Shown here one piece after another: positions 16,823 to 25,341 of a DNA stretch of 64,000 nucleotides (the stretch's first letter is position 1; each line of letters opens with the position of its first letter). Source of the stretch: an uncultured Clostridia bacterium (GTDB taxonomy: Bacteria > Bacillota > Clostridia > Lachnospirales > Anaerotignaceae); assembly GCA_944379995.1 (NCBI GenBank), contig CALWGF010000003.1, forward strand, positions 62,001 to 126,000. Direction: 5' to 3'. Below the pieces are notes generated by a model. That model was not told where the DNA came from. It saw only the letters and a program-made list of their open reading frames with translations, and made no database searches. The position numbers were made by a program, and so were the translations under genes.

Positions 16823-17977
16823 TTATTCATCAGTTTTACAGTATCTTGATATATTTAAAAGTATTCCAACGGAAGCCATTGTTAATAACAGAGATGTACC
16901 ACCATAGCTTATAAAAGGTAAAGGCTGACCTGTATTAGGTATCGTATTTGTAACAACAGCAATATTTACAAGTGCCTGAAAGCCTATCATTGTTGTTATA
17001 CCAACTGCTACAAGACAATTAAACATATCTGGTGAATTTAAAGCTATTTTTATACCTCTCCATATAAGTATAGCAAAAAGGCTTATTATTACAATAGCAC
17101 CTACAAGACCCAATTCTTCACATATAATGGCAAATATAATATCTGTATATGCTTCTGGTATAAAAGTTTTCTGTCTACTTTGCCCAAGACCAAGACCAAA
17201 AACACCACCACTAGCAACAGCATAAAGCCCTTGTACAATCTGATAACCACTACCTAACATATCAGAAAATGGGTCAAGCCAAGTTTTTATACGACTAAAA
17301 CGATATGCAAACTGTGGCAAAGTTACTGCTACAACTCCGCCTATTCCAGCTATAACTCCACCAACTATAAAGTACCATATTTTAGGACTAGCAACAAAAA
17401 GTATAGCTGCTCCAATAGCAGTAACAACTATTGCAGTACTTAAATTAGAAACAGCAATTAAAACAATAGGAATTCCTAATATTATACCTGTTTTTATAAA
17501 GCCTTTTAAATCCTTAAGACAATCTTTATGCGTAGATATGTAATATGACATAAAAAGTATTATAGAAACTTTTGCAACCTCAGAAGGCTGAAATCCAAAA
17601 ATCCATCTTTTTTGACCATTAGCCTCTGTACCTATAAACGGCAAAAGCATAAGAAGTATATTAGCAAATATATATGCTAAAAATGAAAACCTTTTATATA
17701 ATACAATAGGCAGACGCATAGTAATTGCCATTCCTATAAATCCCAAAGCAGCCCATTGAAGCTGTTTTTTTAGGAAATAGTACATATCATTATTAAAATC
17801 AGCATCTGTAAGAGTATAGTAGTAGCTTGAACTGAATATCATAATAATACCAAAAAAAACAAGTGTTATAACTACAAAAAGTATTATATAATCATAGCTC
17901 TGTGGCTTTTGTCCTGCTTTTTTTCTTTTTGGTCTTTGCTTAGGTCTTGGTTTAAGCTGCTTAACTTTTTTTGCCAC
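16823..17977 (-). CDS. ftsW: SEDS peptidoglycan polymerase FtsW/SpoVE type (384 aa)
   Basis: Integral membrane glycosyltransferase that polymerises lipid II together with a class B PBP at the septum. About ten membrane segments are visible after a very basic N-terminal tail (residues 1-28, KKVKQLKPRPKQRPKRKK). SEDS landmarks: the long extracytoplasmic loop with WLDPFSDMLGSGYQIVQGL, GLGLGQSRQKTFIPEAYTDIIFAIICEELG and the final PFISYGGTSLL. The start is GTG with GAGGTGAT upstream. It follows murD in the mur cluster. In spore formers the same position can hold spoVE, so septal versus spore-specific use is open. Confidence 0.92.
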   Translation of the reverse strand: MAKKVKQLKPRPKQRPKRKKAGQKPQSYDYIILFVVITLVFFGIIMIFSSSYYYTLTDADFNNDMYYFLKKQLQWAALGFIGMAITMRLPIVLYKRFSFLAYIFANILLMLLPFIGTEANGQKRWIFGFQPSEVAKVSIILFMSYYISTHKDCLKDLKGFIKTGIILGIPIVLIAVSNLSTAIVVTAIGAAILFVASPKIWYFIVGGVIAGIGGVVAVTLPQFAYRFSRIKTWLDPFSDMLGSGYQIVQGLYAVASGGVFGLGLGQSRQKTFIPEAYTDIIFAIICEELGLVGAIVIISLFAILIWRGIKIALNSPDMFNCLVAVGITTMIGFQALVNIAVVTNTIPNTGQPLPFISYGGTSLLLTMASVGILLNISRYCKTDE

Positions 17978-17997
17978 ACTATCACCTCATTACTTTT

Positions 17998-19353
17998 TTA
18001 TTTTTTGAAGCTTTTTACTTTATCCTTAAACATGTCGCCTCTCTGTTCATAATTTTTGAACATACCCCAGCTTGCACAGGCAGGTGATAAAAGTACACAA
18101 TCTCCTTCTTTTGCAATAGATTTTGAAACTTCCATAGCTTCATCAAAAGTTTCACATATAGTGACATCTTTAAAATTATGTTTATAACATGTATCTTTTA
18201 TTTTATTTGCAGTAACTCCTATAAGTACTATATGTTTTACTCTACCTTCAAATGTTTCTACCCAATCATCATATTCAGAACCTTTATCATAGCCACCACC
18301 TATAAGTACAATAGGTTTTTTCATAGCAAGAACCGCTCTTATAGCAGCATCAGTATTTGTTCCTTTTGAGTCATTATAATAATCTACTCCATCAACTGTA
18401 TCTACAAATTCTATTCTATGTTCAACACCTTTGAATTTACGAAGTACATCTCTTATTATGTCAAGAGGAACACCAGCAAGTAAACTTATTGCTGTTGCTG
18501 CCATAACATTTTCATAATTATGAATACCAAGTATTTGAAGTTCATCAATATGAACTACTTTTTCATTTATATTGCCCCATTTTAAAATTATATTACCATT
18601 TTCAATATATATTCCTTCAGAAAGCGAATTTTGACTACTGAAAAACATAACTTTAGCTTTTGTTTTATCAGCCATTTTTACACAGGCTTCATCTTCTTTA
18701 TTAAGTACACAAAAATCATCACTTGTTTGATTTTCAAAAATTCTTTCTTTCATAGCAGTATAATTTTCAACTGTTTTATGTCTATCCAAGTGGTCAGGTG
18801 TTATATTTAAAACAGCACTTACACTAGGTTTAAAAGTCTTTATTTTTTCAAGTTGAAAACTACTTATTTCTGCTACTACCCTACTGTTTTCATTAAGATT
18901 TACTACTTTTTCAGTATAAGGAATTCCTATATTTCCAACTACCTCTGTATCTTTATAGTATGCTTTTAAAATTTCTCCTGTAAGCGTAGTAGTTGTTGTT
19001 TTTCCGTTTGTTCCTGTAATGGCTATGACAGGACATGGTGTAAACATAAATGCAAGCTCTATTTCACTTATAACAGAAACTCCTTTTTTCTCTGCATTAA
19101 CAATAAAAGGTAAGTCTGTTGGTATACCCGGACTTAATACAATAATGTCCATTTCTTCTGCTATATCATCTGGGTTTTTACCTGCATATATTTTTATACC
19201 TTTATCTTCAATATACGAAATATCCCCTAAATCTTCTCTTTTTTTCAAATCCTGTAATGTAACATCAGCTCCAAGACTTTTTAAAAGTTCAGCTGCTGAA
19301 ATACCGCTTCTTGCCATACCACAAACAAGAGCTTTTTTCCCTTTAAAATCCAT
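17998..19353 (-). CDS. murD: UDP-N-acetylmuramoylalanine--D-glutamate ligase (451 aa)
   Basis: Adds D-glutamate to UDP-MurNAc-L-Ala in the cytoplasm. The N-terminal UDP-binding domain is VCGMARSGISAAELL. The ATP loop is AITGTNGKTTTTTLTGE at about residues 110-126. DHLDRH and the YNDSKGTNTDAA motif are intact, and the C-terminal domain ends with LLSPACASWGMFKNYEQRGDMF. Length is typical. The start has AGAGG upstream. It sits between mraY and ftsW. Confidence 0.97.
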   Translation of the reverse strand: MDFKGKKALVCGMARSGISAAELLKSLGADVTLQDLKKREDLGDISYIEDKGIKIYAGKNPDDIAEEMDIIVLSPGIPTDLPFIVNAEKKGVSVISEIELAFMFTPCPVIAITGTNGKTTTTTLTGEILKAYYKDTEVVGNIGIPYTEKVVNLNENSRVVAEISSFQLEKIKTFKPSVSAVLNITPDHLDRHKTVENYTAMKERIFENQTSDDFCVLNKEDEACVKMADKTKAKVMFFSSQNSLSEGIYIENGNIILKWGNINEKVVHIDELQILGIHNYENVMAATAISLLAGVPLDIIRDVLRKFKGVEHRIEFVDTVDGVDYYNDSKGTNTDAAIRAVLAMKKPIVLIGGGYDKGSEYDDWVETFEGRVKHIVLIGVTANKIKDTCYKHNFKDVTICETFDEAMEVSKSIAKEGDCVLLSPACASWGMFKNYEQRGDMFKDKVKSFKK

Positions 19354-19381
19354 AATAATAAAACCTCTTTTCTTTTACTTC

Positions 19382-20356
19382 TTACATAAACATATATTTA
19401 CATGCAAGAAGACCTATAAGACAAAGCATAGCTGTTACAATATAGAAAACAGTTACAACTTTTGTTTCACTCCAACCACAAAGTTCAAAATGGTGATGTA
19501 TAGGTGCCATTTTAAATATTCTTTTTCCTGTCTTTTTAAAATATCCTACCTGAATAATTACAGATAAAGACTCTATAAGATATATAAAACCTACAATAAT
19601 TATAAATATAGGCATTTTAAGTATAAACGCTGTTGCTGCAACAAATCCACCAAGAGCAAGAGAACCTGTATCTCCCATAAATACTTTTGCAGGGTATGCA
19701 TTAAATATAAGGAATGCAAGAAGGCTTCCTGCTGCTGCTCCGGCAATAGGTAATATACCACTTCCTGCTGCCCAAGCAACCATCATAAAAAATACAGCTA
19801 CTATAAGTGTTACACCACTTGCAAGACCGTCAAGACCATCTGTAAGGTTTACACCATTTACAGTACCTATAACAGCAACAAAAAGGAATGGTATATATAT
19901 AATACCAAGGTCTATTGTCATACCTTTTGTAAATGGTATAAGTATATTTGTACCTATTCCACTTTTTATTATATAAAATGTAAAAAGTCCTGTTATTACA
20001 AACTGTCCTACAATTTTCTGAATAGGTGTAAGACCAAGAGAACGTTTTTTTACAACTTTTATATAGTCATCAATAAAACCAATTATACCAAAGCCTAATG
20101 TCACAAGAAGAACAACAAGACCGTCTGGATTTTCTTTTATAAAGAAAATTCCACCTATTGCAAAAGCTGCAAGTATAGCAATACCACCCATTGTTGGTGT
20201 TCCTTGTTTTTTCAAATGACTTTCTGGTCCATCATCTCTTTCTGTTTGACCAAATTTAAGTCTTCTTAATACTGGTATAAGTAAAGGACAAAATATTATA
20301 CCCAATATAAAAGAAATCATAACAGAATATATAGCAATTTCTAACGTACTTATCAA
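19382..20356 (-). CDS. mraY: phospho-N-acetylmuramoyl-pentapeptide transferase (324 aa)
   Basis: Membrane enzyme that makes lipid I from UDP-MurNAc-pentapeptide and undecaprenyl phosphate. About ten transmembrane segments. Conserved motifs: KKQGTPTMGGI, FIDDYIKV (metal-binding aspartates), GVNLTDGLDGLASG, AYPAKVFMGDTGSLALGG and MAPIHHHFELCGWSE. The start codon is TTG, one base after the murF stop, with GAGGTG inside the murF end, so translation is probably coupled. Confidence 0.97.
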   Translation of the reverse strand: MISTLEIAIYSVMISFILGIIFCPLLIPVLRRLKFGQTERDDGPESHLKKQGTPTMGGIAILAAFAIGGIFFIKENPDGLVVLLVTLGFGIIGFIDDYIKVVKKRSLGLTPIQKIVGQFVITGLFTFYIIKSGIGTNILIPFTKGMTIDLGIIYIPFLFVAVIGTVNGVNLTDGLDGLASGVTLIVAVFFMMVAWAAGSGILPIAGAAAGSLLAFLIFNAYPAKVFMGDTGSLALGGFVAATAFILKMPIFIIIVGFIYLIESLSVIIQVGYFKKTGKRIFKMAPIHHHFELCGWSETKVVTVFYIVTAMLCLIGLLACKYMFM

Positions 20357-20357
20357 A

Positions 20358-21725
20358 TTATTTCACCTCTTGAATTTTTTCTGCTGTTTTTTCAAAATGC
20401 ATTCCTCTTGATGCTTTTACAAGAACAGTTGCACCTTTATTTATAAGTTTTTCAAAACCATTTTCAAAAAAGTCTTCCTGTGTTTCAAAGTAAAAAGCAT
20501 TTCCTCCTAAAGATACTGCACCTTCATACATAGATTTTGATATATCACCTATGCATATTATTTTATCTATATTTTTTTCTGCTGCATAAACACCTGTATC
20601 ATAATGCATTTTTTCCGCAAAATCTCCAAGTTCAAACATATCTCCAAGTATAGCTATTTTTTCACCTTCTACACCTGAAAGAACATCTATCGAAGCTTTT
20701 ATTGATACAGGATTTGCATTATATGCATCATTTATAAGAGTTGTTCCATTTTTTGTTTTAAAAACAGCCATTCTCATTTTTGTAGGAACAAATTCTTCTA
20801 TACCTCTTTTTATTTCTGATATTGAAAGGTCTAATGTTTTACCTACAAGAGCTGCTGCCATAGCATTTAAAACCATATGTTCTCCCGGAACTGGTATACA
20901 TACATTAAATATTTCATCATTCATATAAATATCACAACTTATAGACTCAACACCATTTTTAACAATATTATCAGCATATATATCTTTTTTATTTTCTATG
21001 CCATACCAAAGAGTTTTAAAACTTGTTTTTCCTTCAAGTGTTTTAAGCATATCATTATCTATATTAAGTATTGCTGTACCATTATTTTTAATATAGTCAA
21101 ATATCTCACATTTTGCTTTAAGTATTCCTTCTCTACTTCCAAGGTTTTCAATATGAGATACACCTACATTTGTTATAACAGCTATATCAGGTTTTGCAAT
21201 TTTAGAAAGATTATGAATTTCTCCAAAACTGTTCATACCCATTTCAAGAACAACTACTTCTGTATCATCTGTAATTCTAAAAACTGTTAAAGGTAAACCT
21301 ATTTCATTATTAAAGTTACCTTCTGTTTTGAGAACATTGTATTTCTGCATAAGTACAGAGGCAATCATATCTTTTGTTGTTGTTTTACCAACACTACCAG
21401 TTATACCAACAACAGGAATATTAAAAAGTGAAATATAATATTCTGCTATATCTCTTAAAGCTACTCTTGTATCTGAAACATATATACAAGGTTTATCAGT
21501 TTCAATATTTTCTGCTGAAAGACAGCATAAAGCACCACTTTCAAAAGCCTGTTGTATAAAATTATGACCATCAAAATTTTCGCCTTTTAAAGGTATAAAA
21601 AGGTCACCTTCTGCTATTTTTCTTGTATCAGTTGTTATATTTTCAATAATAATATTATTATATTTTTCATCTGAAATTTTACCATTTACAGCCTTAGCAA
21701 TGGCTTCTAATGTAATGGGTTTCAT
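20358..21725 (-). CDS. murF: UDP-N-acetylmuramoyl-tripeptide--D-alanyl-D-alanine ligase (455 aa)
   Basis: Adds D-Ala-D-Ala to complete the pentapeptide precursor. Mur ligase layout: substrate domain to about residue 95, ATP loop VVGITGSVGKTTTKDMI at about 104-120, NEIGLPLT, the central domain with VLEMGMNSFGEI and VTNVGVSHIENLGS, and NDAYNANPVSIKASID. The C-terminal domain has ILGDMFELGDFAEKMH. Its ATG overlaps the murE stop by four bases (ATGA). Confidence 0.97.
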   Translation of the reverse strand: MKPITLEAIAKAVNGKISDEKYNNIIIENITTDTRKIAEGDLFIPLKGENFDGHNFIQQAFESGALCCLSAENIETDKPCIYVSDTRVALRDIAEYYISLFNIPVVGITGSVGKTTTKDMIASVLMQKYNVLKTEGNFNNEIGLPLTVFRITDDTEVVVLEMGMNSFGEIHNLSKIAKPDIAVITNVGVSHIENLGSREGILKAKCEIFDYIKNNGTAILNIDNDMLKTLEGKTSFKTLWYGIENKKDIYADNIVKNGVESISCDIYMNDEIFNVCIPVPGEHMVLNAMAAALVGKTLDLSISEIKRGIEEFVPTKMRMAVFKTKNGTTLINDAYNANPVSIKASIDVLSGVEGEKIAILGDMFELGDFAEKMHYDTGVYAAEKNIDKIICIGDISKSMYEGAVSLGGNAFYFETQEDFFENGFEKLINKGATVLVKASRGMHFEKTAEKIQEVK

Positions 21726-23176
21726 AAAGCGTCCTCCCCAAAAGCCTTTCTTACTTCTTCAACATCATCAAAATGTATTGTTTTATCAGCAAAAATCTGA
21801 TAATTTTCATGTCCTTTTCCTGCAATTACAACTAAATCATTTTCTTTAGCTATTGAAACAGCATAGTTAATAGCCTCACGTCTGTCAACGATTTTAGTAT
21901 ATTCACAGCCTGATTTTTTTGTTCCCGGTTCAACATCATCAAGTATTTGTGCTGGATTTTCTGTACGAGGATTATCAGAAGTTATAATACAATAATCTGA
22001 ATATATACCTGCTATTTCTCCCATAATAGGGCGTTTTGTTCTATCACGGTCACCACCACAACCAAATACTGTTATTATTTTGCCTTTTGCAAATTCTTTT
22101 GCAGTTTTTAATATATTTTCAAGACCATCTGGAGTATGAGCATAATCAACTATTGCATTAAATCCTCTTTTGCTTTTTACAGTTTGGAAACGACCGCTTA
22201 CACCTTTATTTTCTGCAAGTCCTTCAATTATTGTATTCATATCTATGCCCATAATAATACAAGCACCGATTGCTCCCAAAGCGTTATATATACTGAATTT
22301 TCCCGGTGTATTAAGACTTACAGGATATTCTTTACCATTATATTCAAGTTTAAATTTAACACCGTCAGCAGAAATATGTATATCCTCTGCTTTAAGGTCT
22401 GCATCTTTATCAATAGCAAAAGTAATAACTTTACCTTTTGATTTTGAAACCATAAATTCCCCTGCTTCATCATCAATGTTTATTACAGAATTTAAAGCAC
22501 GTTCAAAAAGAAGGCTTTTTGCTATTTTATAATTTTCCATTGTAATATGATAATCTAAATGGTCTTGTGTAAGATTTGTAAAAATGCCAACGTTGTATTT
22601 TATATCATCTACTCTGTGAAGGTCAAGAGCGTGAGATGATACTTCCATAACAACATCATTACAATTTTCATCAGCCATTTTTTTAAATAATTCTTGAAGT
22701 TCAAGGCTTTCAGGTGTTGTTCTTTCAGTAGGTATTACTTTATCACCTATTCTATTTTCTATTGTTCCTATAATACCTGTTTTATGACCTATTTTATCAA
22801 GAACTGATTTTATAAGGAATGTTGTTGTTGTTTTACCGTTTGTACCTGTAACACCAATAACATTCATTCTTTCGGAAGGTCTTTCATAAAATTCAGCTGC
22901 AATATGTGCAAGAGCTTTTCTTGTATTTTCAAATTTTATAACAGTAATATCATTGTCAATACCTTCAATATCTCTTTCACAGAATATAACAGATGCACCA
23001 TCTTTAATTGCATTAAGTGCATATTTATGACCATCAGTTTTAAAACCTGTAATACATACAAATGCATCACCTTTTGATACTTTTCTTGAGTCATATTCTA
23101 TTTTTTGAATTTCAGTATCAATACTTCCTTTAAGTAATTCATATTCTATGTTGCAAAGTAATTTTTCAACTTTCAT
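21722..23176 (-). CDS. murE: UDP-N-acetylmuramoyl-tripeptide synthetase (484 aa)
   Basis: Adds the third, diamino acid to UDP-MurNAc-L-Ala-D-Glu. Seen: N-terminal DSRKVSKGDAFVCI, ATP loop GVTGTNGKTTTTFLIKS, EVSSHALDLHRVDDI, FTNLTQDHLDYHITMENY, and the substrate loop ITSDNPRTENPAQILDDV. DNPR in this loop is the signature of meso-diaminopimelate-specific MurE, so the wall probably uses mDAP. GGAGG precedes the ATG. It overlaps murF by four bases. Confidence 0.97.
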   Translation of the reverse strand: MKVEKLLCNIEYELLKGSIDTEIQKIEYDSRKVSKGDAFVCITGFKTDGHKYALNAIKDGASVIFCERDIEGIDNDITVIKFENTRKALAHIAAEFYERPSERMNVIGVTGTNGKTTTTFLIKSVLDKIGHKTGIIGTIENRIGDKVIPTERTTPESLELQELFKKMADENCNDVVMEVSSHALDLHRVDDIKYNVGIFTNLTQDHLDYHITMENYKIAKSLLFERALNSVINIDDEAGEFMVSKSKGKVITFAIDKDADLKAEDIHISADGVKFKLEYNGKEYPVSLNTPGKFSIYNALGAIGACIIMGIDMNTIIEGLAENKGVSGRFQTVKSKRGFNAIVDYAHTPDGLENILKTAKEFAKGKIITVFGCGGDRDRTKRPIMGEIAGIYSDYCIITSDNPRTENPAQILDDVEPGTKKSGCEYTKIVDRREAINYAVSIAKENDLVVIAGKGHENYQIFADKTIHFDDVEEVRKAFGEDAL

Positions 23177-23306
23177 AATCTGCCTCCTTAATTACTTCTA
23201 TATCGAATTTTACAACTAATTATTATATCATATTACATTATATTAAAAAAGGCTTTTGAAACAAAGGAATTCTTTTAAATTCTAACATTAAATGACAGAA
23301 TATCAT

Positions 23307-25250
23307 TTATTCTGTATATATTATAACTGTTGAATTAGTATTTATATTTTCCTGTGCAGGTGGAAATTGTTTTGTAACAACTTCGCCTTCTCCTTGAATA
23401 TCAAATTTTACACCTAATTCATTAAGTGTGTTTTTAGCATCAGTAACACTTAAACCCACAATATCAGGAACAACATTTTTAGCAGTTTCATCAAGTTTCA
23501 TTTCTTCTTCATTATATATAGGTTCAATACCCATATATGGTAATATATTCATAAGAAGCTCTTTCATTACAGGACCAGCAACAGTACCACCATAATATGT
23601 ACCTTGTGGCTCATCTATAATAACAATAGACATAACTTGTGGATTTTCTGCTGGGGAAAAAGAGAGAAAAGAAGCTATATATTTTCCACTTCCTCTTGGT
23701 AATTTTTCTGATGTAGCAGTTTTTCCACCTATACGATACCCTGCTATATAAGCCTTATTTCCAGAACCTTCAGAAACAACACTTTCAAGTATTTCTTTCA
23801 TTTGCTCTGATGTCTTATCTGAAAGTATTTTTTCATTTTCGTTATATTCAAATTCTTTTATTGTATTTCCTTCATTATCTACAATTTCACAACCTATATG
23901 AGGTGTTATAAGATAACCTCCATTAACCATAGAAGAAACAGCTCTTAAAAGTTGTAATGGTGTAATTTGAAAAGACTGACCAAAAGACATTGTGGCAAGT
24001 TCAACAGGGCCTACATTTTCAATTTTATGCATTATACCAACAGCTTCACCGGAAAGGTCTATGCCTGTTTTTTCATTAAATCCGAATTTATCTAAATATT
24101 CATAAAATTTTTCTGCCCCTAATTTTTCTCCCAATATCATAAATACAGGGTTACAAGAATTTTGAACTCCTTGCACAAATGTTTGAGCACCATGATTTCT
24201 TGGGTATCTCCAACATTTTATCATTCTATCTCCTACCATATGATAACCATTACAAAAAAATGTACTTTCTGGTGTAACCAAACCTTCCTCCAAAGATGCT
24301 GAGGCAGTTACTGTTTTAAATGTACTTCCCGGTTCATATGTATCATTTATAGCTGTATTTCTCCACATTTTATTAAGTTCTTCATTTTGTTCTTCAGCAC
24401 TTAAAGTATCCCACACAGCTTTAAGACTTTCATCATTTATTTCAAAAGGATTATTAAGGTCAAAATTTGGATAATTCGCCATAGCATAAATTTCTCCATT
24501 TTGAGGATTTAAAACAATAATAACACCTTTTTTTGCACTTTTTGCTTCAACAGCTTTTTTAATAGTTTGTTCTGCATATTGTTGTATAATAATATCAATA
24601 CTTGTAACAAGATTATATCCATCAGTTGGAGGTATTCTTTCTTGTGTACTATCAACCTCAAGTCCTTTTGAGTCTGTAAGTGTAAGTATTTTTCCTTCTT
24701 TTCCTTGCAAATACTCATCATATTTTGCCTCTAGACCTATTATGCCTTGGTTATCTTTTCCTACAAAACCTATAACTTGAGCAGCAATATTATTATAAGG
24801 GTATACTCTTTTTATATCTTCATCTACTACAATTCCAGATATATCTTTTTTTCTTATTTCCAAAGCAGTTTCACTATCAACTTTTGTTTTTATTCTTACA
24901 AGAGCGACTTTTTGATTTATTTTTTCAAAAACATCATCATATTCTAATTCTAACATTTGTGAAAGATAACTTGCAGTTTCTTCTTTATCTTTTATTTGTG
25001 CAGGAATTACACTAACTGCATTTACATTTTCAGTTACTGCAATACCTACACCATTTCTATCAAATATTGTTCCTCTTTGTGGTGTTATAAGCCTATCTCT
25101 TGTTTGTTGTTCATATGCCATTTCTTGGTATTCATCAGCTTTTGCAATCTGTATATAAGCTATTCTTGCTATAAGAACCAATATAAAGGCTTCTATACAA
25201 AAAAGTATAAATAATAGCTTTTTTTTCATAAAAATACTGGGTTTTTTCAT
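23307..25250 (-). CDS. class B penicillin-binding protein, SpoVD/FtsI type with one PASTA domain (647 aa)
   Basis: Septal or spore-cortex transpeptidase working with a SEDS polymerase. One N-terminal membrane anchor (residues 11-32), a dimerisation domain to about 190, then the transpeptidase domain with S309-T-F-K312 (active serine), S365-C-N367, and a third motif that reads K510-T-A512 instead of the usual KTG. A PASTA domain covers about 592-646. The start has CAGGGA 6 bases upstream, and that site lies inside a hairpin (25258-25302). It follows a longer PASTA PBP by 91 bases. By position in clostridia, one of the pair should be FtsI and the other SpoVD. Confidence 0.92.
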   Translation of the reverse strand: MKKPSIFMKKKLLFILFCIEAFILVLIARIAYIQIAKADEYQEMAYEQQTRDRLITPQRGTIFDRNGVGIAVTENVNAVSVIPAQIKDKEETASYLSQMLELEYDDVFEKINQKVALVRIKTKVDSETALEIRKKDISGIVVDEDIKRVYPYNNIAAQVIGFVGKDNQGIIGLEAKYDEYLQGKEGKILTLTDSKGLEVDSTQERIPPTDGYNLVTSIDIIIQQYAEQTIKKAVEAKSAKKGVIIVLNPQNGEIYAMANYPNFDLNNPFEINDESLKAVWDTLSAEEQNEELNKMWRNTAINDTYEPGSTFKTVTASASLEEGLVTPESTFFCNGYHMVGDRMIKCWRYPRNHGAQTFVQGVQNSCNPVFMILGEKLGAEKFYEYLDKFGFNEKTGIDLSGEAVGIMHKIENVGPVELATMSFGQSFQITPLQLLRAVSSMVNGGYLITPHIGCEIVDNEGNTIKEFEYNENEKILSDKTSEQMKEILESVVSEGSGNKAYIAGYRIGGKTATSEKLPRGSGKYIASFLSFSPAENPQVMSIVIIDEPQGTYYGGTVAGPVMKELLMNILPYMGIEPIYNEEEMKLDETAKNVVPDIVGLSVTDAKNTLNELGVKFDIQGEGEVVTKQFPPAQENINTNSTVIIYTE

Positions 25251-25303
25251 AAAAAATCCCTGCCTTCAAAATTCATTTATATATTTTATTTCGAAGACAG
25301 GGT
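25251..25303 (-). promoter_or_regulatory. hairpin overlapping the ribosome site of the second PBP gene
   Basis: Minus-strand stem CCCTGTCTTC (25293-25302) pairs with GAAGGCAGGG (25258-25267), 10 bp with one G-U, over a 25-base AT-rich loop, and runs into a short T tract and the ATG. The ribosome-site bases CAGGG are in the 3' arm. It could be a weak internal terminator or hide the ribosome site; the structure is seen, the function inferred. Confidence 0.5.
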
Positions 25304-25341
25304 ATGTATTACAATTCTGAATTTTCTTTATTTTATTGAAT

